Shown here piece by piece: positions 56,104 through 56,697 of a DNA stretch of 56,697 nt. Position numbers and translations under genes: made by a program. This DNA comes from Tetragenococcus solitarius NBRC 100494 (GTDB lineage: Bacteria > Bacillota > Bacilli > Lactobacillales > Enterococcaceae). Positions within the stretch are counted from its first letter, which is position 1, and each line of letters opens with the position of its first letter. The notes under the pieces were generated by a model, which was not told the origin of the DNA, made no database searches, and was given only the letters and a program-made list of their open reading frames with translations. The stretch spans positions 1 to 56,697 of the forward strand of contig NZ_BCPY01000011.1 of NCBI RefSeq assembly GCF_001544195.1. Reading direction: 5' to 3'.

Positions 56104-56697
56104 TTATGATTTACCAAGCACCATCATATAACGATGTTCAACCGAGCTTACAAATCCTTCTTCTTCAATTTCCTGATGTAATTCTGTTAGGCCTTCAAGA
56201 CATCTATCAACAGAAAAGCCTGGAAATTCCCACTCAATAATAGACGCATAATAGGCAATAGCACCGGCATCAAAAAACTTTAGCTGGGCGTAGAACTCAT
56301 CACTATTTAATATTTCAAAACCAATTTTTCTTGCTTGCTCTAGCTGATAAGTTAACTGGTTACGAACATCAACTTCCAATTCTTTTTTCAACAGACGTTT
56401 TGAAAGAGTCCGACTATTTTCGCACCCGACCTGTTGGGTGATAAAGATGCCGCCCGATTTTAAGACGCGGTGGACTTCGTCTAATCTAAAAGCTTCATGA
56501 CGGTTGAGAATGATATCAAAGGAATTCTCTGAAAAAGGAAGAACATCGTCTTCTTCTACAAATTTAACCGTAATCCCCAGTGGTTCTAATTTCTTCTTAC
56601 ATAAGTGATAGTTTGGCAGATAGCCTTCTGTGACCGACGTTTGATTATAGGGATGCTCAAAAGTTAAGAGAACCTCACCGCCTCCTGTTCCCATATC
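56104..56697 (-). CDS. SAM-dependent methyltransferase (partial, 5' end outside the window)
   Basis: The frame is open to the window edge; the first visible residues DMGTGGGEVLL are SAM motif I, so roughly the first 30-60 residues are missing. It contains DVLPFSENSFDIILNRHEAF (motif II/III) and HRVLKSGGIFITQQVG, typical of the UbiE/Methyltransf_11 group. The substrate cannot be told. Confidence 0.88.
   Translation of the reverse strand, partial: DMGTGGGEVLLTFEHPYNQTSVTEGYLPNYHLCKKKLEPLGITVKFVEEDDVLPFSENSFDIILNRHEAFRLDEVHRVLKSGGIFITQQVGCENSRTLSKRLLKKELEVDVRNQLTYQLEQARKIGFEILNSDEFYAQLKFFDAGAIAYYASIIEWEFPGFSVDRCLEGLTELHQEIEEEGFVSSVEHRYMMVLGKS

Overview
The window is a low-GC Gram-positive chromosome segment, most consistent with Lactobacillales and best with Enterococcaceae (Enterococcus/Tetragenococcus type). 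The grounds are the gene order (str operon, then an S10-spc-alpha cluster ending rplQ-ecfA1-ecfA2-ecfT-truA), strong AGGAGG ribosome binding sites, PTS/PRD regulation, BmpA-type nucleoside import and overall protein character. The genus is an inference; no rRNA or tRNA gene was seen.

Layout. (1) 1-17.9 kb: one long minus-strand housekeeping block. It runs from a clear promoter at 17855-17883 through a structured leader, rpsJ ... rpsC ... secY, adk, (internal promoter) infA, rpmJ, rpsM, rpsK, rpoA, rplQ, then ecfA1-ecfA2-ecfT (vitamin ECF transporter core) and truA, ending at a strong hairpin at 5-48. (2) 17.9-20.9 kb: a vitamin B6 salvage locus, pdxU-pdxK, divergent from a MocR-type regulator (pdxR), with inverted repeats over both promoters. 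(3) 20.9-25.7 kb: a lactose/cellobiose-family PTS operon (IIB, PRD regulator, IIA, unknown membrane protein, IIC) with a near-consensus cre site in its promoter. (4) 25.8-30.5 kb: str operon (rpsL, rpsG, fusA, tuf). (5) 30.5-34 kb: rpiA, gpmA, an iron alcohol dehydrogenase and a small unknown protein. (6) 34-44.4 kb: a nucleoside uptake and salvage region on the minus strand (LacI regulator, pdp, cdd, bmpA, nupOPQ-like ABC importer, punA, deoD) preceded by an rsmC-like methyltransferase. (7) 44.5-47.1 kb: coaA and guaA on the plus strand. (8) 47.1-56.7 kb: an AT-rich accessory region. It holds a frameshifted small membrane protein, AlkD-like and MGMT-like alkylation repair proteins, an SRPBCC protein, an ANT(6)-like nucleotidyltransferase, a GrpB protein, an XRE/membrane/ABC cassette, a TmrB-like P-loop protein, an XRE regulator divergent from an unknown 97-aa gene, and a methyltransferase cut by the window edge.

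How it works together. Region 6 is a coherent pathway: BmpA captures nucleosides, NupOPQ imports them, Cdd deaminates cytidine, and Pdp, PunA and DeoD split nucleosides into bases and (deoxy)ribose-1-phosphate. Region 2 imports and phosphorylates B6 vitamers, probably using the EcfA1-EcfA2-EcfT core encoded in region 1.

The least ordinary part is region 8. It contains a decayed second copy of the MGMT-like gene (51126-51410) with in-frame stops and the active-site Cys changed to Tyr, and both copies sit beside matching diverged intergenic repeats. It also has a homopolymer frameshift in a gene not otherwise evident (47238-47566) and a pair of identically built operators (TATCT-N7-AGATA) between two divergent genes. 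I did not find a convincing wholly new multi-gene system; the candidates closest to that are the extra membrane protein in the PTS operon, the XRE/97-aa divergent pair and the XRE-membrane-ABC cassette.
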